Of a stretch of DNA of 64,000 nt, positions 57,111-64,000 are shown one piece after another. The notes beneath the pieces were generated by a model that searched no databases, was not told the origin of the DNA, and worked only from the letters and a program-made list of their open reading frames with translations. Made by a program: the position numbers and the translations under genes. The DNA is from Lachnospiraceae bacterium JC7 (GTDB lineage: Bacteria > Bacillota > Clostridia > Lachnospirales > Lachnospiraceae). Position 1 is the stretch's first letter; each line of letters starts with the position of its first letter. The stretch is from the NCBI GenBank assembly GCA_000513555.1, contig ALYD01000004.1, positions 101,066 through 165,065 of the forward strand. The letters are read 5' to 3'.

Positions 57111-59618
57111 TCACTCTTCTATCTTTTTCAGTTTTGCAAAGCTGGCCAGCATTTTCTTCTGACCTGCCTTTTCAAATTCCACAGTCACTTCATAATCCTT
57201 TTTACCATCCGTTACGGAAAGGACCTTTCCGCGTCCGAACTTGATATGACTGACTGTATCCCCTTCCTTATAATCAAGGGAACTTAATTTCTGAACACCC
57301 TGGGATACAAGATTCTTAGGTATGCCTGAACCGCTCTTTTGCTTTGCTGTTCCTGCTCCGGAACTTCTGCCCACATATCCTGTTGAACCCATACCACTGA
57401 GTCCATAGCTGTTTGTACTATAACCTGATGAGCCGAAGCTTCCTGATGAACGGCCGCCTCTTCCGCCTATTGTGCTTCCGAAGCTGTCATCACCGAATCT
57501 GTATTCATCACGCTCATTGTACTTCTGACTTTCACGCTTGTTCTTTCTGTAATCCCCATAGCTTCCCGATCCGTATGAACTGCCGTAGCCATATCCTGAA
57601 CCAAAGGCATCTGCAAACGGTGTTTCATCCTCACCATACCTGTTGATAAAGGACTTTTTGCACATCTCATCAGGTATCTCATTGATAAACATGGATGGCT
57701 TCATTCTCTCGAAGTTTCCGTTCACCATACGTGAACGTGCACTTGTCATCACAAGTTCCTCTTCCGCTCTGGTGATTCCAACATAGCAGAGACGTCTTTC
57801 TTCCTCCAGATCCTCATGATCATCCATAGATCTGTAACCCGGGAAAAGACCGTCACTCATACCAACAAGGTAGACCTTTGGAAACTCAAGTCCCTTGGCA
57901 CCATGAAGGGTCATAAGTGTAAGAAGATCTGTGTTGTCATCCTTTCTGTCTATATCCGCAACAAGAGAAACCTCCTCCAGAAACTCGCTGAGTTTAGGTT
58001 CCTCGGCACCTGCCTGATAGTCAGCTGCCTTGTTGATGATCTCCTCGATATTCTGGAATCTGGTCTCTGCTTCGATGGTTCCCTCAGCCTTTATCTCGGT
58101 TCCGTATCCCGTATCATCACGTATGGACTCTATAAGCTTCTGTATGGAAAAGCTGTCCTCATCCATGGCCGGCTGATCCAGATATCCGGCTATACGAAGC
58201 TTATACTTCCAGTTCTCGACCATATCTGTGAATTCGAGAAGCTTTTTACCAGCCTTACCGCCGATACCTATGATATCCGCCTTTGTGGCAGCCTCATACA
58301 TGGTCACAACATGCTCGGCTGTTGTATTGGCTGCGGCAAAAACTCTCAGCTTTTCAAGAGTTGCATCACCTATTCCACGCTTCGGAACATTGATGATACG
58401 CTCAAAGGCCACATTATCCGCAGCATTGGCTATCACCTTCATATAGGCAAGAACATCCTTTATCTCTCGTCTCTGATAGAAGTTGACACCACCTATTATC
58501 TGATAGGGAATGTTCATTTTTATACACTGCTCTTCCATAAGACGGGACTGGGCATTGGTACGGTAAAGGATCGCCTGATCATGATAGGCTCTCGGTGTAT
58601 TCTTGACCTCTCTCACAACTGCATATGCCTCATCATTGGCACTGTCAAACTCCTGGAAGGTAACATCGGCACCGCCCTTTTTATCGGTCCAGAGACGCTT
58701 CTGCTTACGGCCCTTGTTGTTTGCGATGACAGCATTGGCACAATCAAGGATCTTTTCTGTTGAGCGGTAATTCTGCTCAAGCTTGATTACTCTGGCCCCC
58801 GGGAAGCTCTTTTCAAATGAAAGAATGTTTTCCAGATTTGCCCCGCGGAACTTATAGATACTCTGATCATCATCACCTACAACACAGATGTTCCTGTACT
58901 TACCCGCAAGCTTGTGAATGAGATTAAACTGGATATCATTGGTATCCTGATACTCGTCCACAAGTATGTACTTAAAACGTTCCTGATAATACTCAAGAAC
59001 CTCAGGCTCGGTATCAAGGAGCTCCACAGTCTTTAAAAGCAGATCATCAAAGTCCAGTGCATCGTTCTGATGAAGCTTCTTCTCATAAAGCGTGTAGCAT
59101 TCTGCGATCTTCTTCTCGGTAAAATCCCCCCCGGATATCTGCTTTCCATAATCCTCAGGTGACATTCCTTCATTCTTGGCTTTCGAAATAGCAGAAAGAA
59201 CCGCCCTGTCCTTTATTTTCTGATTATCTATATTTAACTCTTTGAAGACCTGACGCATAACTGTCTTTTGGTCATCAGTATCATATATCGAGAAATTGGA
59301 TGTATAACCGATCCTGTCTATATGACGACGGAGCATACGAACGCACATGGAGTGGAATGTAGAGACCCAGACCTCACCGGCTCTCAGACCAACTATCTTA
59401 TCAACACGTTCTCTCATTTCCCCCGCAGCCTTGTTTGTAAATGTTATGGCCAGAATGTTCCATGGCTGAACACCACAATTCTCAATGAGATAGGCTATAC
59501 GATGTGTAAGTACTCTGGTCTTTCCAGACCCTGCTCCCGCAAGTACCAGAAGAGGACCTTCTGTATGTCTTACCGCATCACACTGTTCCTTATTTAAAAT
59601 GCTCTCAAGATTTTCCAT
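57111..59618 (-). CDS. pcrA: ATP-dependent DNA helicase PcrA
   Basis: 835 aa, SD CAGGAGA. All SF1A motifs: LNKEQCDAVRHTEGP (Q motif), AGAGSGKTRVL, VDEYQDTN, GDDDQSIYKFRGAN, LMTLHGAKGLEFPKVYLVG, ERRLCYVGITRAEEEL. A long Gly/Ser/Tyr-rich linker (about 650-770) precedes a Tudor-like C-terminal domain (GDTVSHIKFGRGKVLSVTDG), which in PcrA binds RNA polymerase. It acts in nucleotide-excision repair, plasmid replication and removal of stalled complexes. Linkers of this length are seen in clostridial PcrA. Confidence 0.95.
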   Translation of the reverse strand: MENLESILNKEQCDAVRHTEGPLLVLAGAGSGKTRVLTHRIAYLIENCGVQPWNILAITFTNKAAGEMRERVDKIVGLRAGEVWVSTFHSMCVRMLRRHIDRIGYTSNFSIYDTDDQKTVMRQVFKELNIDNQKIKDRAVLSAISKAKNEGMSPEDYGKQISGGDFTEKKIAECYTLYEKKLHQNDALDFDDLLLKTVELLDTEPEVLEYYQERFKYILVDEYQDTNDIQFNLIHKLAGKYRNICVVGDDDQSIYKFRGANLENILSFEKSFPGARVIKLEQNYRSTEKILDCANAVIANNKGRKQKRLWTDKKGGADVTFQEFDSANDEAYAVVREVKNTPRAYHDQAILYRTNAQSRLMEEQCIKMNIPYQIIGGVNFYQRREIKDVLAYMKVIANAADNVAFERIINVPKRGIGDATLEKLRVFAAANTTAEHVVTMYEAATKADIIGIGGKAGKKLLEFTDMVENWKYKLRIAGYLDQPAMDEDSFSIQKLIESIRDDTGYGTEIKAEGTIEAETRFQNIEEIINKAADYQAGAEEPKLSEFLEEVSLVADIDRKDDNTDLLTLMTLHGAKGLEFPKVYLVGMSDGLFPGYRSMDDHEDLEEERRLCYVGITRAEEELVMTSARSRMVNGNFERMKPSMFINEIPDEMCKKSFINRYGEDETPFADAFGSGYGYGSSYGSGSYGDYRKNKRESQKYNERDEYRFGDDSFGSTIGGRGGRSSGSFGSSGYSTNSYGLSGMGSTGYVGRSSGAGTAKQKSGSGIPKNLVSQGVQKLSSLDYKEGDTVSHIKFGRGKVLSVTDGKKDYEVTVEFEKAGQKKMLASFAKLKKIEE

Positions 59619-59773
59619 GCTTCTCCTGTTTATATACTTAAAATCATCAGATGTTTATATCAATGTCTAAATCCATAGACTGTGAATTCCCGTGATGGAT
59701 CTATATCTTAGACTGTTTCTATTCAACGTCGCTCGATTATAACATATGACTTTGTAGGGGTCAAAAGTATTTA

Positions 59774-59809
59774 TTGTAGCCAAAAATGGATTGTGTTATA
59801 CTTGACGGC
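59774..59809 (+). promoter_or_regulatory. Consensus promoter abutting the DUF1836 start (leaderless candidate)
   Basis: -35 TTGTAG (59774-59779), 17-bp spacer, TGtTATACT extended -10 (hexamer 59797-59802), then 7 nt to the ATG at 59810. The start of transcription should coincide with the A of the start codon. An earlier in-frame ATG at 59786 lies inside the spacer and has no SD. Confidence 0.65.
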
Positions 59810-60457
59810 ATGGACGAAAAATACTTTGAAGACTTAATTGAATATTTCCATTCTCTGGATCATATCACTACTGATGATATTCCCAATATAGATCTTTATA
59901 TGGATCAGGTTACAGGTTTTATGGATCGTCACTTAGACCCCATTAAGAGGCATCATGAAGATAAGGCTCTTACGAAGACCATGATCAACAACTATGCGAA
60001 GAACAAGCTTCTTCCGCCTCCTGACCGTAAGAGATACAACAGGGAGCATATGCTTATTCTGTTGTTTATTTATTACTACAAGGGTATTCTTCAATTAAAT
60101 GATATCGAGGTCATCCTGCGACCATTGAACGAAAAGTATTTCAGCGGACATCCTTCCGTTACACTTACAGACATCTATGATGAAGTTTTCACCATGGAAC
60201 CTGATGAAAAGAAACGTATCTTTGCAGAAGTCGAGAACATGGCAAAGATATCCCTTTCTTCCTTCAAGGCAGAGGATCCCAAGTTCTCGGATCTTTCGGA
60301 TGAAGACCGGAGCGAACTTCAGCTCTTTTCTTTCCTTTGTGAACTTGGATTGGATGTATTTATGAAAAAGCTTCTTATGGAAAAGATCGCCGACAAGCTC
60401 CATGAGGCCGAGCTTGCCAGACAGGCTGCAGAAAGAGCCATGAAGAAAAAGAAATAA
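59810..60457 (+). CDS. DUF1836-family putative regulator
   Basis: 215 aa from ATG at 59810, chosen on promoter geometry rather than the longer frame from 59786. DUF1836 hallmarks: IPNIDLYMDQVTGFMDRHL, LTKTMINNYAKNKLLPPPDRKRYNREHMLILLFIYYYK, which forms a MerR-like HTH (TKTMINNYAKNKLLPPP). The remainder is helical with a charged C-terminal tail (KKKK). Proteins of this family are thought to be DNA-binding regulators in Firmicutes; targets are unknown. Convergent with yerC. Confidence 0.85.
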   Translation: MDEKYFEDLIEYFHSLDHITTDDIPNIDLYMDQVTGFMDRHLDPIKRHHEDKALTKTMINNYAKNKLLPPPDRKRYNREHMLILLFIYYYKGILQLNDIEVILRPLNEKYFSGHPSVTLTDIYDEVFTMEPDEKKRIFAEVENMAKISLSSFKAEDPKFSDLSDEDRSELQLFSFLCELGLDVFMKKLLMEKIADKLHEAELARQAAERAMKKKK

Positions 60458-60460
60458 AGA

Positions 60461-60492
60461 AAAGGCGGAACAACTTATGTTGTCCCGCCTTT
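60461..60492. terminator. Bidirectional terminator
   Basis: AAAGGCGGAACAAC (60461-60474) pairs with GTTGTCCCGCCTTT (60479-60492; one mismatch), loop TTAT. T-rich flanks both sides. Confidence 0.88.
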
Positions 60493-60499
60493 CATTTTA

Positions 60500-60808
60500 T
60501 CATTTCTTCTTAAGATTATCTTCGTATCCGAGTCTTTCAAATACCATATCGTATCCGTCAGCACCATAATTAAGAGAACGGTTTACTCTTGAAATAGTTG
60601 CTGTAGAAGCTCCTGTCGCCTTTGCGATATTAAGATAAGTCTCTCCCTCACGGAGCATCTTCGCCACTTCATATCTCTGAGCCATGGAAAGAAGCTCATT
60701 GATCGTACAGACATCCTCAAAGAACTTATAGCACTCATCCTTTGACTTAAGTGTCAGTATGGCATCAAATAAATGATCTACTTCATTTGTCTTTAATTTA
60801 CTGTTCAT
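60500..60808 (-). CDS. yerC: YerC/YecD-family TrpR-like regulator
   Basis: 102 aa, SD GAGG. All-helical TrpR-superfamily fold: TNEVDHLFDAILTLKSKDECYKFFEDVC and the HTH region ELLSMAQRYEVAKMLREGETYLNIAKATGASTATISRVNRSL. Bacillus YerC lies beside pcrB/pcrA genes, and here it is near pcrA (with one gene between), a partly conserved neighbourhood. Its DNA target and ligand are unknown. Confidence 0.93.
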   Translation of the reverse strand: MNSKLKTNEVDHLFDAILTLKSKDECYKFFEDVCTINELLSMAQRYEVAKMLREGETYLNIAKATGASTATISRVNRSLNYGADGYDMVFERLGYEDNLKKK

Positions 60809-60929
60809 TTCAAATCCTCTATCTCGCTTTACCGATTTAGCATGCTAATCTTCTGAACTTTTACACTTTATAACTTGAAAGTAGTATAACACCCGCAATG
60901 TTTCATTTCAAGTGAAAAGTCGCAATATA

Positions 60930-60960
60930 AAAGGGCATGTACTTGCGTAGCATACCCTTT
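60930..60960 (-). terminator. Likely terminator of deacetylase gene
   Basis: AAAGGG-c-ATG (60930-60939) pairs with CAT-a-CCCTTT (60951-60960), followed by TTATATTGCG on the - strand. It lies about 95 nt after the stop codon; U-tract is modest. Confidence 0.6.
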
Positions 60961-61055
60961 GTCACTTTATAACTCAAATACATACTTTACATAATTAAAA
61001 CTTATATATCAATATGTTTTGCTTTACAAATTTTTATGATCTGTATTTTATTTTT

Positions 61056-62876
61056 TTAATTCCAAGTAATAGGTGTCGGTCTTCTCTGGTCAAATACAGT
61101 CTTTACATCCATAAGGTCTGAAAGCTTGCTGTCCTGTCCGGAGTAATCCATCCACATTCTGTAACCGTCCAGATTTCTGCGGCCCTGTCTTACGAAGTTG
61201 CTTCCGAACTGAACCCATGCAGGGTTGGAATCAACATTACAGAAATATCTGAATCCGGCATTCTGAAGCATGTTGAACTTTTCATTTTCAGTAGTATATG
61301 GATGCCAGTCAGCTATATCCGCACCGAAAGGATAAAGGATGATATCGCAGTTTCCGGGCATGAGCGATTCTACATTACGCTCCCATCTGTCCGTATCCTT
61401 TGTAAGTGTTGCCAGCTCTCTGTTTGTGAAATTCAAGTGACCCCAGCTGTGGGATGCAAGCTCATATCCATCATCAATAAGTGCCTGCATAAGTACCTTA
61501 CAGGTCTCTCTGTCCTCTGCGATGTTTGGATTTGCCTTCATCTTCGGATCACGGTTAGGAGAACTTTCATCATAGGTCTCATCTGTTCTGTAACCAAGGA
61601 CTCCGTTGTAGCCTGTGAAAGCAATGATAGCCTTTGCTCCTCTGTAGGAGAAGTCAGGATGCTGTTCGATGAAGTTGTCAAGTATAGGAACGATGTCGTA
61701 ATCACCGATGGAGACATTACCGGCTGCATCTGTATACTGAAGCTTCAGCTTACCGTTCTCGTCCAGAACCATCTTGTCGGCAAAACCCTTGCCTTCCATG
61801 TACTCATAGTAGCATACGTCATCCTCGGACATAACGAAGGCCTTCTTACCCTCCGGAAGCATGATCTTTTTCTTGACCATCTTCTCGGTTCCGTCAGGCT
61901 GGATCTCGATCTCAGCCATGTCGTGAAGACCTACGAGAACATATCCTCTGTCATACATCTGCTGAAGTATAGCCTCAAACTCCGGTATAGTGGTCATTAC
62001 CTGATTGAAATCCTTACCGGCTGCATCATTTGTAAATGCTCTTTCTGTATCAACACAGAGTATATGGAAGAAAACATGTGTTACCTGAGAATTATCAAAT
62101 GCCACGCAGGCAGCTGCCTGATTCTGGTATTCCTGTATCTTTGCCTGTACCTGAGGATCTGACGCATAGCTTGAGGATGTCAATGTCTCTACCGCTGCAT
62201 CATAATCATACATTGCAGCCTGAATATCACTCTTTGCAACCAGCTGGTAAAGATCTTCCTGAGCTGCAGCTTCCGCACTTTGAGCTTCCATCTCTGATTC
62301 AAGAGCTGCTGTAGACTCTTCCGCAACCGTGGTCTCAACAGCTTCCTTTTTCTTTAAGAGTTCTCCGAAATTGATCTTATCCTTTAAAAAGAATGCCGCG
62401 ATCAAAAGAAGTACGATGATGTCTATGACTATAAGAATTGCAGAAAAACGCATCTGTTTTCTTTTTTTGACACTTTGTCTGTGCCTGCTTCTTATAGCTT
62501 CTCTGCCCTCAGCAAGTCTCTCATCGAAGGATTTCTCCTCGTCGGGATAGATGGACATATCATTATCGAAATGCTCTGTATCATAAGAATCATTTCTGTA
62601 TGGACGTTGTCTCAATGATCCATCACTATATGAATCCTTTTCAAAATCGTCGGAATCCAAAAAGAAATCTGCTGAATCCTCCGGTATATCATCAAAAGTT
62701 CTCCTTCTTGAACGACGGGATGGTCTCTTGTATTCACTTCCCAGATCATCGTTTGAAGGTATCCTTCTTGAGTATTCATTATCACCGGAATAAGCACTTC
62801 CGGAAGAATTTTTTCTGTAGCGATCCGTACTGTTTGCGGTGCCGGAATTATTTTGAGAAAACTTTTTCAAACTCAT
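61056..62876 (-). CDS. Membrane-anchored polysaccharide deacetylase (NodB-like)
   Basis: 606 aa. Cytoplasmic low-complexity head (1-135) rich in Ser, Arg, Asp and Tyr, one membrane helix (about 142-165, MRFSAILIVIDIIVLLLIAAFFL), then a coiled Glu/Ala-rich stretch. The extracytoplasmic catalytic domain follows (about 265-600), with MSEDDVCYYEY supplying the Asp pair and ASHSWGHLNF the His pair of the NodB metal site, and a C-terminal FGADIADWHPY. The first motif is SEDD rather than the usual TFDD. It should remove acetyl groups from a wall polysaccharide or peptidoglycan. Confidence 0.87.
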   Translation of the reverse strand: MSLKKFSQNNSGTANSTDRYRKNSSGSAYSGDNEYSRRIPSNDDLGSEYKRPSRRSRRRTFDDIPEDSADFFLDSDDFEKDSYSDGSLRQRPYRNDSYDTEHFDNDMSIYPDEEKSFDERLAEGREAIRSRHRQSVKKRKQMRFSAILIVIDIIVLLLIAAFFLKDKINFGELLKKKEAVETTVAEESTAALESEMEAQSAEAAAQEDLYQLVAKSDIQAAMYDYDAAVETLTSSSYASDPQVQAKIQEYQNQAAACVAFDNSQVTHVFFHILCVDTERAFTNDAAGKDFNQVMTTIPEFEAILQQMYDRGYVLVGLHDMAEIEIQPDGTEKMVKKKIMLPEGKKAFVMSEDDVCYYEYMEGKGFADKMVLDENGKLKLQYTDAAGNVSIGDYDIVPILDNFIEQHPDFSYRGAKAIIAFTGYNGVLGYRTDETYDESSPNRDPKMKANPNIAEDRETCKVLMQALIDDGYELASHSWGHLNFTNRELATLTKDTDRWERNVESLMPGNCDIILYPFGADIADWHPYTTENEKFNMLQNAGFRYFCNVDSNPAWVQFGSNFVRQGRRNLDGYRMWMDYSGQDSKLSDLMDVKTVFDQRRPTPITWN

Positions 62877-63123
62877 ATTCTACCCTCTTCTGGAACGTCA
62901 GTTCATTTAGATTTCGCTTTGAGTGTCTGACGCTATATGTCATAACTGTTATACATATGACATATTATGTGCTAAAATACCCTTCTAAATATTAAAGAAA
63001 GCATATTACACATATTTATTAATATTAACCCTTTTCTGCCTTTAGGGCAAGGTCATTGACATACTTTTATCCTTTGTTATAATATGTAGTAATCAAAACT
63101 ACGTCAAGAAACGTGGAGGTTAT

Positions 63124-63978
63124 ATGGATTACAAGGTAATTGGAGACAGCTGTTGTGATTACACACCGGAATTAAAAGCTGATCCTCATTTTTCTATAGT
63201 TCCCCTTACATTGGAGATCGGATCTTATACTGTTATAGATGACGAGAATTTCGATCAGCAGGATTTCCTGAAGAGACTCAAGACGTCTTCCGATGGTGCA
63301 AAAACAGCCTGCCCTTCTCCTGAAGCCTATATGAAGGCCATCGAAAACAGTGATTCTGATGAAATATATATCATCACCATTTCAGAGCATCTTTCAGGTT
63401 CATATCAGTCAGCAGTCGTAGGACTTCAGATGTATGAGGATGAGCATCCTGAAAGTACCAGGAAGGTAAAGGTTTTTAATACGAACACGGCTACAGCAGG
63501 TGAGCTTAATCTCTGTCTCACCATACAGGAACTTAAGAACGAAGGAAAGACATTTGATGAAGTTGTAAGCTTCATCACTGATAAGATCGATGTCATGCAG
63601 GTCTATTTCGTTCTGGAGTCTCTTGAGAATCTTCGTAAGAACGGAAGACTTTCCGCTGTGAAGTCTTTCCTCGCCACAGCACTTAATATCAAGCCTGTCA
63701 TGACTGCAATCAACGGTGTCATTCAGAAGCTCGACCAGCAGAGAGGTCTCAACAAGGCCATTAAGCGTATGGTTCAGCTTGCAGTTGAAAGAGCCGGAGG
63801 CCCTGAGAAAACGAAGCATATGCTTCTCACCATTTCTCACGTAAACAATCTTGAGCGTGCTGAATTTGTGAAGGAAGAGCTTTTAAAGCTTGCTACTTTC
63901 CGACGAATAGTCATTTCAAACACCATGGGTGTGGCCACTGTATATGCAGAGGATGGCGGTATAGTCATTGCACTTTAA
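63124..63978 (+). CDS. DegV-family fatty acid-binding protein
   Basis: 284 aa, SD GGAGG, complete. Two-domain fold: VIGDSCCDYTPELK near the N-terminus (a DSxxD motif with fatty-acid headgroup Ser/Thr), the ACPSPEAYMKAIE segment, ITISEHLSGSYQSAVVG with Ser for ligand carboxylate, and LENLRKNGRLS. DegV/FakB-type proteins carry fatty acids for phosphorylation by FakA. No fakA gene is in the window; many Firmicutes hold several degV copies. Confidence 0.93.
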   Translation: MDYKVIGDSCCDYTPELKADPHFSIVPLTLEIGSYTVIDDENFDQQDFLKRLKTSSDGAKTACPSPEAYMKAIENSDSDEIYIITISEHLSGSYQSAVVGLQMYEDEHPESTRKVKVFNTNTATAGELNLCLTIQELKNEGKTFDEVVSFITDKIDVMQVYFVLESLENLRKNGRLSAVKSFLATALNIKPVMTAINGVIQKLDQQRGLNKAIKRMVQLAVERAGGPEKTKHMLLTISHVNNLERAEFVKEELLKLATFRRIVISNTMGVATVYAEDGGIVIAL

Positions 63979-64000
63979 AAAAATGAGCAGGATGTTTGAT

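Noticed and set aside
57816..58763. 315-codon open frame antisense to pcrA
   Set aside because: It lies wholly inside pcrA, shows no recognisable domain, has Cys/Ile/Leu-rich shadow composition and no SD; pcrA motifs on the other strand are complete.
59786..59809. Upstream ATG as start of the DUF1836 gene
   Set aside because: It lies inside the -35/-10 spacer and has no SD; the family-like N-terminus begins at 59810.
61302..62162. 286-codon open frame antisense to the deacetylase gene
   Set aside because: Shadow of a real gene with intact motifs; no SD and no domain.

Overview
The window reads as a chromosomal segment of an anaerobic Gram-positive Clostridia, most likely Lachnospiraceae (Butyrivibrio/Oribacterium-like). 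This rests on family content and is not proven. Supporting signs are AGGAGG Shine-Dalgarno sites, TTG/GTG starts, moderate AT richness, choline-binding-type wall repeats, several lipoproteins, extracytoplasmic FMN/FAD flavoreductases, a flavodiiron protein, c-di-GMP enzymes and DUF1836/YerC-type regulators. No rRNA, tRNA, insertion sequence, prophage or CRISPR array was seen. I annotate about 52 intact genes, one gene cut by the left edge, two gene remnants, and many terminators and regulatory sites.

Layout. 0.4-8.7 kb: a YhcC-type radical SAM protein, a c-di-GMP phosphodiesterase, a barnase-type lipoprotein with its barstar, a wall-binding secreted protein, a FliB-type methylase, a secreted M34/PPEP-like zinc protease and a zinc-ribbon membrane protein. 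8.9-19.3 kb: a lipoprotein flavoreductase with two FMN domains, a NusG-II protein, an AGCS symporter, a second UvrD-type helicase, a lipoprotein and a FliD-like protein. 19.6-25.4 kb: a malate-type locus (malic enzyme, small zinc-ribbon membrane protein, 2-HCT carrier, divergent CitA/DcuS-type sensor kinase and regulator). 25.5-35.5 kb: pgi, a PfkB kinase, ferritin, flavodiiron protein, EamA protein, aldo/keto reductase, a STAS-kinase fusion and a GH36 alpha-galactosidase. 35.6-37.5 kb: a Fic/MazEF cluster with visible autoregulatory sites.

38.2-39.5 kb holds a CaCA-family exchanger behind a probable yybP-ykoY (manganese) riboswitch and terminator. 39.6-47.4 kb looks like one catabolic island: DASS carrier, amidohydrolase, GltS-type carrier, D-2-hydroxyacid dehydrogenase, RraA-like protein and a LysR regulator. 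A near-identical 39-bp sequence lies in both divergent promoter regions of this island, which ties the carrier/amidohydrolase pair to the LysR gene. 47.4-64 kb: PRPP synthetase, serine acetyltransferase, an orphan type IV pilin, a GGDEF-EAL protein, a Tat-lipoprotein flavoreductase, RlmD, PcrA, a DUF1836 protein, YerC, a polysaccharide deacetylase and DegV.

The most interesting general signal is a set of four genes (starts at 440, 13179, 17295 and 59810) in which a good -10 element ends exactly 7 nt before the ATG and no Shine-Dalgarno is present. That is the geometry expected for leaderless mRNAs, while almost every other gene here has a clear SD. Other leads are the STAS-APH kinase fusion, a run of four adjacent hairpins at 42467-42574, the unassigned LysR-controlled pathway, and the lipobox-bearing barnase with its acidic-tailed barstar.
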